Origin: Phyllostachys edulis
Lineage: Eukaryota > Streptophyta > Magnoliopsida > Poales > Poaceae
Direction: 5' to 3'
NCBI GenBank assembly: GCA_036346405.1
Contig: CM070546.1
Location: forward strand, 103,360,826-103,424,825
DNA: 64,000 bases
In this document: positions 24,529 to 36,425 of the stretch, one piece after another
Position numbering within the stretch: the stretch's first letter is position 1
Layout: every line of letters starts with the position of its first letter
Translations under genes and position numbers: made by a program
Notes under the pieces: generated by a model
Database searches by the model: none
What the model was told of the DNA's origin: nothing
What the model saw: only the letters and a program-made list of their open reading frames with translations

Positions 24529-24691
24529 AACCATAAACATGTACCGGAACCCCTTTTATTGCATTGCAGCCTACAGGAAAACCCATGAAGTTCTATAGTT
24601 CTGTTTCTGAAGTTTATACGTCTTATGTGCTGCTAGCAAACCAAACACGTGGTGTTTGCCGGCCTCGTTGGCTGCGTTAGTGATATCACTT

Positions 24692-24709
24692 CTTCTTTTT
24701 TTGAGAGAG
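24692..24709 (-). mobile_element. 18-bp poly(A)-tail insertion with a 14-bp TSD
   Basis: TAGTGATATCACTT occurs at 24678-24691 and again at 24710-24723. Only cttctttttttgagagag lies between the copies. On the minus strand that insert reads ctctctc followed by an A-rich tail, so it looks like an extremely 5'-truncated LINE or SINE insertion. Confidence 0.55.
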
Positions 24710-24973
24710 TAGTGATATCACTTATTTGAGGGTTTTGTTGTACTCAAATTCCGGACTTCAATGTACATGACATACTCCTGAATCCTGATCAGTATAATAC
24801 AAAAGACCAAGAGCTGGTGCTGCACTCCCTCCGAATCGTAGCAGCGCTCTACCGTTCAATGGTAGCAGCAGTTGGATATAATCTAACAATCCCCAAAATA
24901 TGATTATATACGTGCCAACAAAACAAAAACTACTCGATTCGAGCGAATCCACAAAAAATAGGGGGAAATGATA

Positions 24974-25065
24974 GGATTTTTTTTAAATAATCTATTTTTA
25001 TTGAAATACGTAAATAATACCGCTTAATTTTTTTACAGAAATAATCTCTAGTCGCGACGGTTGGG
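24974..25065 (+). repeat. Left terminal inverted repeat of the MULE
   Basis: It pairs with the complement of 31395-31488 with small indels in the A/T runs. The shared blocks are aaataatcta, ataataccgcttaa and aataatctctagtcgc. Confidence 0.85.
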
Positions 25066-25564
25066 CGACTTCTTCAAGTCGCCAACCAAGGCGACATTGA
25101 AGGTTTCGAGGCATAGTCGCCATACCGACGGCGACTTAAGGTCGTCGCCATACAGTATGGCGACATGGTGGCAACTCAACGAAAGTAAGCCATACGGTAT
25201 GGCGACTTGAGGCGGTTATAAAATCACATGCGAACCGTCGCCATTCCAAATGGCAATCGGCAGAGAAAAGAGAGAGAGGAGAGGAGAGAGAGAGGAGAAA
25301 GAGAGGAAAAGAGGAGGAGAAGGAAAGAGGAGGGAAGAAAAGGAGAAGAGGAGGGAAGAAGAGGAGCGCCAGAGTCGGTAAGTTTTGATATTACTTTGTA
25401 TAAGTTTTTTCTAAACCATGGTAGGTTAGCAATCAACTTTATGTGTAATGACATATTGTTAGCAAATATCTAGAGATGGCATAATTAGTTAGTAACCATG
25501 GTGCGTTAGCAAATGTTGAGAGATAACATGAAGGAAAAATGAGTTAGTAAAAATAAATTTAGTT

Positions 25565-25930
25565 GTACTATTCTCGTCTTTGTGCTAATTGCGTATATGT
25601 TACTTTTCTAAATGCTAGTTTATAGAATGATAAACATGTCGATAACGCGTGCATTCGCAAATGCTAGTTTATAGAATGTTAAATACACGATACATGGTTG
25701 AAACACGAGGATTATCAAACATGTCAAATTTTAGTTGTCTTGTTATGCGTCTTTGCGCTAATTGCGTCACGGGCTAGATGAATGATAACATGTTACTTTT
25801 AGAAATGCTAGTTTATAAAATGATAAACATGTCGATAACTCATGCATTCGCAAATACTAGTTTATAGAATGGTAAATACGCGATACATGGTTCCAAACAC
25901 GAGGATTATCAAACATGTGAAATTTTGTTT
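25565..25930. repeat. Two ~180-bp tandem units inside the MULE
   Basis: The series atgctagtttatagaatg, ataaacatgtcgataac, gcattcgcaaat, cgatacatgg, acacgaggattatcaaacatg occurs twice (about 25565-25735 and 25745-25925) with scattered substitutions. It is non-coding, upstream of the plant mobile domain. Confidence 0.75.
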
Positions 25931-26439
25931 TTTTCTCCGAAAGCTTCACGCATTATAAATCGCATAGTAACGATGATGTAATAAATATCTACGCAATCCA
26001 TAGCGATCGGTATAGGCGTTAACGTAATATAGCCTTTCAGTAGGAAAAATTGTGTCATTGTGTTGGGGCAAAGTGTTTAGGTGGCACTACGAACATATCA
26101 AATATGATTTATTTCCCATTGGAATATAATTTAAATCGTAAGTAATATGAATGCTTTTAATTTCTTAATTTGCGGTATGGCTCAAGACCACGGTGGTTCG
26201 GATTGGCATTTGATGCCGCTAGACCGGTTAAATCGACGTCTTGACCGCCTGCGAGCCGTCGTGTCCGCATCCGGTTGGCAGGGACGCTGGCCGAGTTGGG
26301 GGGTGGTTCAATCGCGGACACCCGACGGGCTTGGAGACTAGACCCACGCTGGGTAGAGAGGTTTGTCCAGTAAACTTTGTAACTTTTTTGTGTCGTATCG
26401 CACTTTGTACTTACGTCTTCGTGCTTTGTAGGCTGAGCC

Positions 26440-26820
26440 GTTCGGTCTTCTACCGCTTCCAGACGGATGGTTGAGGCCACGAAGAAGACGGCGGGATCCG
26501 GTAAATCGACGACGATGGGGAGGTTCAGGCGGTCGGAGCGGTCACGACGCTTCCGTTCGACCGTCGCTCTGGCGCGCCGGTGGACCGTTGGCCCGAGGCG
26601 CACACCTTCCACCTCCCTTTCGGGAGATGGCCCGACTCTGGAGGATGTCGCGATGTTGCTCGGCTTGCCTATCGCGGGCATGTGCATTCACGACGCGGGT
26701 GTGGATGGCGCGACGCCTGTTGGCTGTGTTTGAGGCGTTCTTGGGCGGAGGCCGCACCTCCGTGCCGACTTCTCGGGCGGCAATGGCATGGTGCGCCCTG
26801 CGGTGGCTTCGCGATTAGGG
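26440..26820 (+). pseudogene. Plant mobile domain (PMD, aminotransferase-like) carried by the MULE, frameshifted
   Basis: One frame gives DRWPEAHTFHLPFG and the neighbouring frame gives PTLEDVAMLLGLPIAGMCIH. Together these are the strongly conserved core of the plant mobile domain (usually RWRPETHTFHLP, then GEM, then TLEDVAMLLGLP). A single-base indel near the join breaks the frame, and further fragments (WRD, CLRRSW) follow. PMD proteins such as MAIN/MAIL1 act in the nucleus, and the domain is often carried by MULE and gypsy elements. This copy cannot encode an intact domain as it stands. Confidence 0.75.
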
Positions 26821-26916
26821 TAAGTATAGTACCTATTTTCGTCGGGGTTAGCGATTCATTAAGGCCTACCATAGTTCTATTACTTATTAATATATTAGTT
26901 TGAATCGTTAAGTGAA

Positions 26917-27110
26917 GCGGTTGGCGACTATGAACCGTTGGGCTGTACTTATTGCCAAGTCATCCAGCGGTTCAGCGACTAGTCCACGTGTCGCTCAACC
27001 ATTGGGCGACACTTCACGCCAAGTCGTTACAGCGGTTCGTGACTAGTCACGTGTCGCTCAACCGTTGGGCCAAGACTTCTGCCAAGTCGTACAGCGGATG
27101 GCGACTACGG
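26917..27110. repeat. GCGGTT...GGCGACT tandem repeats inside the MULE
   Basis: Units starting at gcgg (26917, 26967, 27032 and 27094) share gcggtt.agcgactagt, cacgtgtcgctcaaccgttggg and gccaagtcgt.ca, with spacings of 50, 65 and 62 bp. They repeat the same GGCGACT/AGTCGCC word found near both termini. Confidence 0.8.
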
Positions 27111-27384
27111 TCATATAGAAAGCCGTACCAGTCCCTCATGGTTTCTTTCACCATTTCTCTCGGCGGACAAAGCAGGCAGATCTGGTTGAGGAGGAGAGGA
27201 GCTTGCGAGGAGCGAGCTTCGGGAGAGGCGGTTTATGGAAAGGAGCTTGTTCCTCTGAAGAGAAGGTCTCGCTTCAAGGTAATACTCTTGTTTGTTCTTA
27301 TTCTCGGCTACTTGTTTGTTTAGCAAGTATATGGGAAATGTATGTTGAGAAATCCTTGGTTGCAACATTTGTAATATTTGTAGT

Positions 27385-29945
27385 CATGTCGGGCCGACAA
27401 GATTGAAAGTGCATTACGGTGTTAGTGCGGTTCGTGAAGGTCCGTCACGGTGTTGACCTAAGTGAATTCGACAAGTCGATTTAGTACACCGAATCTGGAG
27501 AATACCGAATCGGAGATGTCCTAAAGCAGCTCACAGAACCTTCTCATTGGACCCCGAGGTGTGGAGTGTCGTGATACAAGGGGTTTGGAGTAGGTCTCCC
27601 ACGCACATTCGGTGGGAGTTGAGCGAGTGATGCGACGGTTGCATGGAAGGCATATCTGCAAAATTTGTAGGCGCAAGTGGCTACGATCATGTGCTACTCG
27701 TGCGAGCATGTCGAAGAACTCCTCGCGAGCCCTTAAGCGGCTCCGTCGGGTTGGTGGGAGCAGCTCGGACCTTGATGCGTGTGGTTCATAACGAACACGC
27801 GGTGGCGATATTCTTGAAAGCGAAAAGAGGGCCGAGGCGTAAGAGGAGGCCGAGGCGTAAGAGAAGCTCGAGGCGGTGCCGAGCGGATCACGAGGGAGCA
27901 TGTCGTGACATAATCGTCGAGATGGAGATTGATGACTTGACGGCTCGGCGAGAGGAGGAAGCTTTACAAGAGGATGGTAATAACTCTTCCGAGGAGGACG
28001 AAGATCCCATCCCGCGAGAATGGAAGAGGGTGGGCGTTGAGGGTCTTCTTGTGCCGCAGCGAGCACGAATCACCGTGGGAGTACAATGGGGCGGAGGTTA
28101 ACCGTGCAATGTTTCTTGACAAGGGATCACTGCGGGATGCCATTAAGCTGTGGGCCTTGTCCATGCAACGGCCGTTCGTTAACTCAAATCCACCCAGAGC
28201 AAGACACCGTCAGAGGCGAAGAAGGTGGGTGTCCTTGGCGTGCACGCAAGGAGACCCAATCTGAGACTCTTTGGATTGTCTCGAAGGTGGAGCCGCACTC
28301 GCTTGCTCGATAGTGTATTCTTGAAGCATCGCAACCTCACATCCACCTTCATAGCCAATGTCATGTGCGGAGATAGTGAAGAAGCGGACACTGGAGGCCA
28401 AGCACATCATGGTGGCTATCGGCGTAAATTCAAGTACAAGATTAGCTACTGTGAAGGCATGGCGTGCTAAGCGAAGGCTTTGGAAAGGAGGTTCGGTTCT
28501 TTTGAGGCATCTTCGACAACCTTCCTCGTATGCTCCAGTCTTGCCGCAAAGACAGAACCGGGCACATACATTCTTTGTGAAGGACCGGCCACCAAAAGAC
28601 CCTTTGCAAGGTTTTATGGTCTTGCAGAGGGCCTTCTTAGCATTCGGTCCTGCATCAATGCATTCGCACACATGTTGCCGATGATCTCGATGGGCGGGAC
28701 ATTTCTAAGCGGGAAATACAAGGGCATGATCCTCGACAAGAATTGGCGTTGATGGCAACAATCGATTCTACCCTTAGCCATCGCTTTCGTGGAAAGTGAG
28801 AACTACGACGGTGGTTGTGGTTCCTTCAAAGATTCAAGATGGGAGTAGTTCAGCACGCCCCGATGTCCGCCTAATCCATGATCGCCACCCGGGATGATGA
28901 AGGCCATCCGACAACTTCAAAGAAGACCCCAATGAGCCATTCCTGGCGGACACGAGGAGCAGATGGTGCATTCGCCATCCGGGGCCAACTTCTTCAAGCA
29001 TTCAGCAAAGAACCTTTGATGAAACTTTTCAAGAGGCTTGCCATGCAGAACAAAGAACGTAAATTTGATGCATTGTGGCGGATGTTGGGCGAGCATACCA
29101 AGAAGCATGTCATCGAGAGAAACAAGCGTCCCCTCATTCCCGGGAGGCACGGTATGAGCGCCTCACACCATCTGCGGGAGCTCGACCTCCCCATTTGACG
29201 CGGAGGACCTCGAGGGACATCGGTGTTTCTCTCATTGGATTGAGGCCGAGCCATTGGAAAAGTGGTCCCATTGCACGACACGGACGGCGCAAGGTATGGC
29301 ATAATGACCACTAACCTTGCAGAGGTGTACAAGCTGGTTATTAGGGCCTCCGTTGTCGACCTCTTGTCGCCATTGTTGAAGGCGTTACGCATGGTACAAT
29401 CGGATATTTCAGGAAAGACATGCAAAAGCGGCACTTCATGCGACCAACCCACGAGACCCTATTGCTCGAAGATTAGTACATACATGCAAAGCCAAGACCG
29501 AGAAGGCTCGATCGCACACGGTCTTCGTAATGGGCAATCTGAGCATCGATTCGACGTGATCCTCCGAGAGCAGAGCGGATTCGGACGGCTCGGTCTCTTA
29601 TTACCCATGAGGTATGCCTTGGAGACCATGTGAATGAACCTAGCAAGACATGCAACAAGCTAAAGCTTCTTCACAAGCCATGCTCTCATGTTCTCGCCTT
29701 GGCGTGTGGGGACGATCCGCATGGACCCATTTAACTTTGTATCCGAGTACTTCATGAAGGAAAAGGTTGGCGAGGTGTGGTGCGGCGAGCTAAGAGGCTT
29801 CGGGGTTGTCAGTAACTTCTCCACATTGGATATTGCAAATAGGACTTGGGTTCGAGATCTAGACCTATTGAGAGGGGAAGGGCGTCGGCAGAGTCGTCGA
29901 TTGAACGATATGGACGAAGGGAAGCCGAATGGGCGGCGGACGTAG
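27385..29945 (+). pseudogene. MULE (MuDR-type) transposase, multiply frameshifted
   Basis: Fragments in family order: an N-terminal ARHGVDLSEFDK-like segment (27420-27480); NRAMFLDKGSLRDAIKLWAL (28095-28160); the zinc-knuckle part GGCPWRA...ETLWIVSKVEPHSL (28230-28310); ERRFGSFEAS then PGTYILCEG (28480-28580); the MULE catalytic core MISMGGTFLSGKYKGMIL, then PLAIAFVESENYDGG and LIHDRHPGMMKAIRQLQ; then GANFFKHSAKNL; a SWIM-like C-terminal piece; and MDPFNFVSEYFMKE (29720). These are spread over different frames with stops between them. The Asp usually present in I-D-G-T-F is Gly here (M-G-G-T-F), so the catalytic triad is lost. It would have been the nuclear transposase acting on the element's TIRs. 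Confidence 0.8.
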
Positions 29946-31394
29946 GCGTTACTGCCGCCGCCAGAAGGGCACACCGTCGAGAACTTGCAAAGGCGCTGGC
30001 GACACGTAGGAACTTGTATTACATTTCCTACTCTGTTGTAACTTGTAGTTCGATCGAACTTTGGTTCTTGTAAGCAAATGCGAACTAATTGTGTCGTAAT
30101 TGTACTTTGGTTCTTGTAAGCAACTACCCAACCGCTAGTATGTTTTATCTTAATTCTATCGGATAATATGGAATAGCTTGGTTTTCGTAACTCGCTCATA
30201 CATTGCATATTTCTTCGATGCATATAACTTAAAGCACGCGACACATCAATACAACATGTCAACTCAATAAAAGGCAACCGCAATAACGCGGCCCACCATT
30301 TCGTTACATGCTTTAGGAGATTGAACATAAGGCAACCCACATAGAGTGTTCTCCACCAAGGTCCTTATTACGTAAGGTTTCCGATGCACGTGTACTTACA
30401 TCCATCATACAATCGCAGGACATGGACGACTTGACATACCGACCCGACATGTACAGATCCGCGACAAAGGCAAGGAAAGGCTCATCTTGGTGAACCCGGC
30501 CACCGGCAGTATCCGGCCGCCTACCAGTAATCCGATCCACGACGTTAGTTATGAAGAAGTTAAATCCTTCTTACGATTCTCATTATACGGTGCACTTACA
30601 TCATCGAATCGCAGGATATGGACGACTTGACATACCGACCGACGTGGGACGATCCGCGACAAGGGAAGGGAAGGCGGCGAGGAGTTCAACGCCGAGCTAG
30701 CAAGAAAGGAAAATGGCCCCGGTCCACGCAGAGTCGAGTCATTACGTAGTAGTACCCGTCATACCCTCTTGTTTTTTATTATCCCCTAAAGGCATGTATA
30801 CTTATATGGTCCGGATGCTTCATCATGGTGTACCGTAGTAGTAGCGAGGATGACTAAAGCAATTACGAACCATCATGCCATGTCACTACGTATGTGCTTA
30901 CGTCGCGGACTTTAATGTACTTCTCGTTCCGTGTCTCCGCTAAGCCATGAAAGCAAGCCTATATTATTTCTGTATTTCCGAATATCACTTACCTATCTAC
31001 TTACCATTCATTACTATCTGAATCGTCCTCACAAAATTCTCTGAAATTTGGCGACTACAACAATATCGGACGATCACAAAATGTTATTATGAGTCGACAT
31101 ATTTACATTACCCTTCATATTCTCTGAAAATAAGAAGCAGACCAACCAACGTTGTCACCACACTTTTATCTTTACAAAAATAACATCATATAATACGATT
31201 TGCTAAATACAATACCTACAAAATGTAATATCTATTTTAACACAATTGTTCCAATTGGGTTTACATAATTGTGAGTTTAGGAGCTTAAATCGCCCTTGGT
31301 TGGGCGACTTTAACTAAATCGCCTTGGTTGGGCGACTTGCACTAATGTCGTACATCCGTTTGGCGACTATACCCATGAGGCTCTAGTCGCCCAA

Positions 31395-31488
31395 TGGGAC
31401 TGGCGACTAGAGATTATTTAAAAAAAAAAAATTAAGCGGTATTATTTCAGATTTCGAATAAAAAATAGATTATTTACAAAAAAATTAG
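31395..31488 (-). repeat. Right terminal inverted repeat of the MULE
   Basis: This is the inverted partner of 24974-25065. The inner border is gcgactagagattattt and the outer end is aaaaaaattag. Confidence 0.85.
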
Positions 31489-31559
31489 GAAATGATATAC
31501 CTTTCAAACAGGCAACTATCGAATATTATTGCCGTAAATAATGCACAGAAACACTTTCA

Positions 31560-32430
31560 GGAAAAATCACGGACGCACAAAAGCAATATTACTATATGAT
31601 GAGATGTTTACAATAAAGCTCTGGCTCTTTCTCTTCTTATAGACTACATGGATATATTTTTTGTGGTACATAAAAAACTACGTGTAGAAGTAAAACTATG
31701 AGTTTGAGTAGGAAACTTAATTCGTATCACACTCAAACTCAATAATCTCTACCTTAAGACGAATTCCTCCTGTAGCCAATATAAATCGTGATCTCCTCTA
31801 AACAAATTAGCATGGTCACCTTGTGCGCTGAACGCCCATAAGACTACTGAATGATACGAACTAAGTCTAAGCAAAACTCAAACTTAGCAGTAGGAACTGA
31901 CTTTGTTATTATATCAGCTGAATTATCATGATTGCTTATATTGTTGACTTTAATGTCACCTTGAGCAATGACATCTCGAATGTAAATAATATCTGATGTC
32001 AATGTGCTTCGTTCTTTTATGGAACATCTGATCCTTCGTAAGGCAAATAACATTTTGACTGTCGCAGAATATTGTAGTGCAAGACGTATTTCCACAAAGC
32101 TCAGTAAACAAACATCTTAGCCAAACGGCTTCTTTGCAAGCTTCAAAAATAGACATATACTCGGCTTCTGTAGTGGACAAGGCAACAGTAGCTGTCGTGC
32201 TTGTTTTCCAACTAACAACACATCCTCCAACAGTGAATACATAACCAGTATGTGATATTTTCTTATCCAAATCTCTAGCAAAATCCGAGTCCACATAACC
32301 AACAATCCTCATAAATCAGAGTGAACATAATCTAATATGGCTTTTGTAAAGTGAATTAATGTGTTGAACTTCACTCTCTTGAGCACTACCCACTGTGCTC
32401 GATTGCCATCCCTAGGCCTGAGCCTAGAAA
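31560..32430 (-). mobile_element. Ty1/copia 3' fragment: RNase H plus probable LTR
   Basis: On the minus strand 32312-31956 encodes GYVDSDFARDLDKKISHTGY, VFTVGGCVVSWK, VALSTTEAEYMSIFEACKEA and CDSQNVICLTKD. This is the copia RNase H domain with its catalytic D, E (TEAEY) and D. A frameshift occurs near 32000, and the tail IKVNNISNHDNSADIITKSV completes the usual C-terminus. Lower coordinates (about 31560-31760) look like the following LTR. Reverse transcriptase and integrase are absent, so this is a truncated remnant. Confidence 0.8.
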
Positions 32431-32460
32431 AATCGGGTCGGGTGTCCATGAACTTGTGTA

Positions 32461-32520
32461 GCCCAGACTGAGGAGCCGAACTTGGTGAGCACCTCCTTCA
32501 ATATCGTCATAATCTTGGTT
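32461..32520 (-). pseudogene. N-terminal scrap of an NBS-LRR gene
   Basis: The minus strand encodes ILKEVLTKFGSSVWATQV, nearly the same as IVKEVLAKFGSSVWGELV at residues 10-27 of the NBS-LRR protein at 46428. At DNA level 32461-32508 aligns closely with 46357-46405. The reading frame is not continued by any CC, NB or LRR sequence. It is probably what is left of a tandem copy of that gene. Confidence 0.7.
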
Positions 32521-32687
32521 TCAGTCTTAAAATAATCTAATCTTATGAGTCTAGATTTATTGAACCAATTCGATCCTAGGTAGAATCTTAATAATCGTAC
32601 GAATCTAGCAAACTTTGGTAGGATCATGATCGCAATTTATATGCGACCATATCCTATTCTACTGATCCTTGTAATTAATTATAAATA

Positions 32688-35600
32688 TGTGAGGACCCCC
32701 GAGTTATTTTCGTAAGACTAAGACCTTCTCGATCTTATGAAAATAACTCTGGGCCTCAGAGGATTGAAATCCAATTTAACTCCATTTAAGTGAGAGGACC
32801 CGGCGGAGCTAGAGTGACGATGACCATGCACACCGCTCATCTGCGAGTGCTACATGGTGACTGGTTCTCCAACAGCCGAATACACAATTAAAGGATTTAA
32901 AGAGGATTTCAAAACAGCGGATATGTGTCCCGTGTTGGCTCCCAAGATCAGCGACCAACACGCACATATCCTTATCAACGTCAATCACAATCATACAAAA
33001 GTCATACATTGATATATCAAGTGACGTACAACTTAGTGCTTAAGTCTACAACTATTACAAAAGCGGTCGACCGGACAAATTCAAAGTTTAACATCAAGCA
33101 GCAGTGAAAATAAATTAAATAAACCAAAAGGTCTAGCAAGATGTGCCCAAATCCAAGGCAACCGACTGGGAGTTAAAAACAACACTATTTGTTGGAGTCA
33201 TCGACATCGACGCTAACAAATTGATCGAGCGTATAGTCATCATCACCTAAACAAGCAGATATCCAGGTTTAGTACAAAATGTACTTGCATGTCTTGCACA
33301 AAGTAAAAATTATATATGCCAGTGGCTATACAAAAGAGAGGATTTAGTGGCTTAGTTTTGCAGAAAACGCACCAATTTTCATCCTACACATACTAGTTTG
33401 AAAATTGTCATTTGGTAAACAAAATTTGGGTAAAAGAAGTACATATAATAGTGATAGATATATATTTCAAACAATACCAAAGTGGTAACCCACTTTGATA
33501 AACTAAAATGCATGAATACTCATTCATCCCGATACCGAGTTGTTACCTACATCAAATTTTAATTAGAGTCTAACGATGAAGACATTCAATACCAAGCGGT
33601 CATCCGTAACCGTGGACATGGCTATTCGAATAGATTAATCCCTGCAGGGGAGTACAATTTTACCCACACGACTCGATCAACCCGTAAGCCTCCGGATAAT
33701 GACACACTTCATAAGGTATGCCAGCCGGGTAGATCAAGATTTAGTATTTTTCAGCAAGAAAGCCCTATTGAGTTGAATCCCCCTTGCAAGAAGAACCCCA
33801 ACTCAGTACAAGCTACTGATAGAGCTTGCTAAGCGGGCACGCAAGTTATGTTGGAAATACCAATGCAATGTAAAGAAAGAAAGAAAAAAGTGCTCCCATG
33901 CACATTATAGAAAATTGCACCGGATCCTACGAACATATGATCGAACACATTATGTCCCCACACCACCTGCAACTCAACCCAATAAACCCCTCCTCTTACT
34001 TGACTAAACTAGCCCCAATCCAGCGTGTGGAAGTACGAATGGTACTTGGAATCGATAGCCCAAAATTCGGTCCTTAGCGGTCTAGACAAGTCTACCACAT
34101 ACCTGAATCTTGTGCACGAAGGCACCCACACTACAACCCACTTGTCCAAACCAAAAATCATTTGAAATAAACAAAGTTTAACTCAAGAACCAGATATGAA
34201 GATCTTGACAAAAAGCATAAACATAAAAGGTTCGATGTTTCCCACAATTGACGGGCTAACCCGTCAACCGAACTAACACATCTTCTAGACTCACATGACT
34301 AAACATACAATATACATAATATATACATCATCACAACCATCTAATCTTAAGCATATTGGCAATGAAAATATCAAGGATAACCTGCATGAGTAGGACATAG
34401 CTAACTACTCATAAAAAATATCAATATATCAAAATAGCATGCAAGCAAGTGTTATTGCAATTCAAAATACTAACTTAACAAAAACTGGAATCAATATGAT
34501 GCAAAAACAAAGTTCAAATGATGCTTGCCTTGCTGGAATTCTAATTGCTCACTCTCAGTTGCGTAATCGTTTACTTCCGGCACTTGAAATCTATAGAAAG
34601 ACGATATCGAATAAACATTGAGAAAAGCCAAAAAATCAAAGCGCTCAGAATGCATAAAATTTATATAGTAATTAGATTAGGATTTTATATGAATTTAGGT
34701 GAAATAATTAACTCATTTGGAGTCTATATGTGAAAGTTATAGCCTTTGGAAAATTGATAATGAAGAAAATCCTAAAAATTCTAGGTTCTATAGCTTCTGT
34801 CCGAAAATCACTGTTTTGGCAAAAAAAAATTTGTATAACAGTGGTGGTGATAAGGATTACATGGTTATCTCAAGAATAAAATTTTATGACTAAAAAAAGT
34901 TGGTTCAACTCATTTGGAATTAATATGATTTTTCTATTAAATTTTTGAAGTTAATTGAATTTTTAGTGTAAAAATAATTGTTTTCGAGTTTAATTCTAAC
35001 ATCTAATTTTTTAGTGATATAAACATGAATCAAACCTATCCCAAGTTAAATTATATTAAAAATAAAAAACTAACAAAATTGATTTCACTTAATTTGGAGT
35101 TACAATGAAATACTTATGAATTTTTTAAGTTTAAGTCATTTTTAGTGCAAAAGTAATTCATTTCGAAATTTATACATACATTAATTACTTTTGATACTGA
35201 GCTTAACCTAGCCTCTATCGCTTACATGTAGGGTCCACTGCATAGTATTCTTTTTCATTTAATTTCGAATTAAAAACCTATTAACATGTGGGACCCTAAT
35301 GTCATTGACTCGGTCCATGGCATAGTTCGTAGACCAAAGGTCAACATGCCTGGTCAAGGGTCCATGGACCACGGTCCATCGCGCACTGTGAACTTAAGGC
35401 CTCGGGCCCACATGTCATCCACTCTAAGCAAAATCCAGTTTTAATCACTCCTCAATTTATGTTCACGGGGTCCACGTGTAATAGACTTAAAGGACTTAAA
35501 TGACCAATCATTAGCGCAGCTAATGATCATTTACTCCTAAACCGACACAGATTTAGCCCTAATGATTTGCTACAGTTTCGGTCGGAACAGGACACTCACG

Positions 35601-36425
35601 CGGCCGTGAACTTGCCTGGTGTGTCGCCGACGCTGCGGCCCACGATGGTGCAGACCAAGCCCAAAAATGGACTCCACACACCCATGTGCTCCTACCGGTA
35701 CCAGCGGAGAGCCTCATGGCGGTGCGTAGCGGCGGCGCGATGGCAAGAGGCAGCGAGGAGCTACGGTCACACGTGCATGCAACAATATGGCTGCACATTG
35801 AGCTAAATGGTGCATGCATGTGCATCTATGGGTCACAGTGAGCCTACTGGGGGGATGGAGAGGTCCAGAGCTGGTCGGAAGATGGACGGCGATGAGATCT
35901 AACGGCGGTGGCGATGAGCTTCACGAGGGGAGAACAATCTGCGCAAGAAGGACAAGGAAGAATTGGAAAAGCTTAAGAGAGCTATGGAGATGGTGACATC
36001 GCACGAAATCAGGGAATGCCTTACCACGTCGGAGATGGAGACGAAGGGGGTTCTTACAGCCAGAGTTGAAGAAATTCCGAAATCCTCAGGCTTCTACGGA
36101 GGATTGGACAAATTACTTGAGGGGAAAGTAGTCTCTTACCATAGAACGCAAGGTGACGCACATAGGGGAAGACAATACTCACTGGAGACCGAGATAACAT
36201 GGTGGCACGGTTGCAGGCGCGCTCTGGAGGCAACAATGACACGTCCGTGTTCCGGGCACTACAAGCGACGACAAGGTCTCGCATTAGCATAAACGGATAC
36301 GACAATGAACGGAGGAGGAAGGACGCTATGGCTTCGAGCTTATCCGAGAGAATAACAAGAGCTAACGTCCTCCTATTCAATGGCCGAGAGGAGAAGTGAG
36401 GGAATGCGAGAGTGTGGAGGGAGGT
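32688..36425 (+). mobile_element. Long TGT...ACA element, copy B, left part
   Basis: It starts TGTGAGGACCC, followed by a hairpin (gagttattttcgtaaga and its inverse tcttatgaaaataactc). It shares with copies A and C the block ggctattcgaatag...tttacccaca about 0.93 kb in, and the terminal GC-rich block (35590-36420). It is split at 36425 by copy C. The target-site duplication is not clean: aaata precedes the start, whereas attat follows the presumed right end at about 41563. No coding region is recognised. Confidence 0.6.

Larger units (their letters stand above)
24974..31488 (+). mobile_element. Mutator-like element (MULE), 6.5 kb, with long TIRs
   Basis: GAAATGATA flanks the element on both sides (24965-24973 and 31489-31497), a perfect 9-bp TSD typical of Mutator. 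The ends are inverted repeats of roughly 90 bp, sharing aaataatcta, ataataccgcttaatttttt and aaataatctctagtcgc. Inside the TIRs are many copies of GGCGACT in both orientations. From left to right it carries a plant mobile domain pseudogene (26440-26820), tandem repeats (26917-27110) and a MULE transposase pseudogene (27385-29945). Removing the element joins sequence matching the duplicated flank at 41840-41990. Confidence 0.9.
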
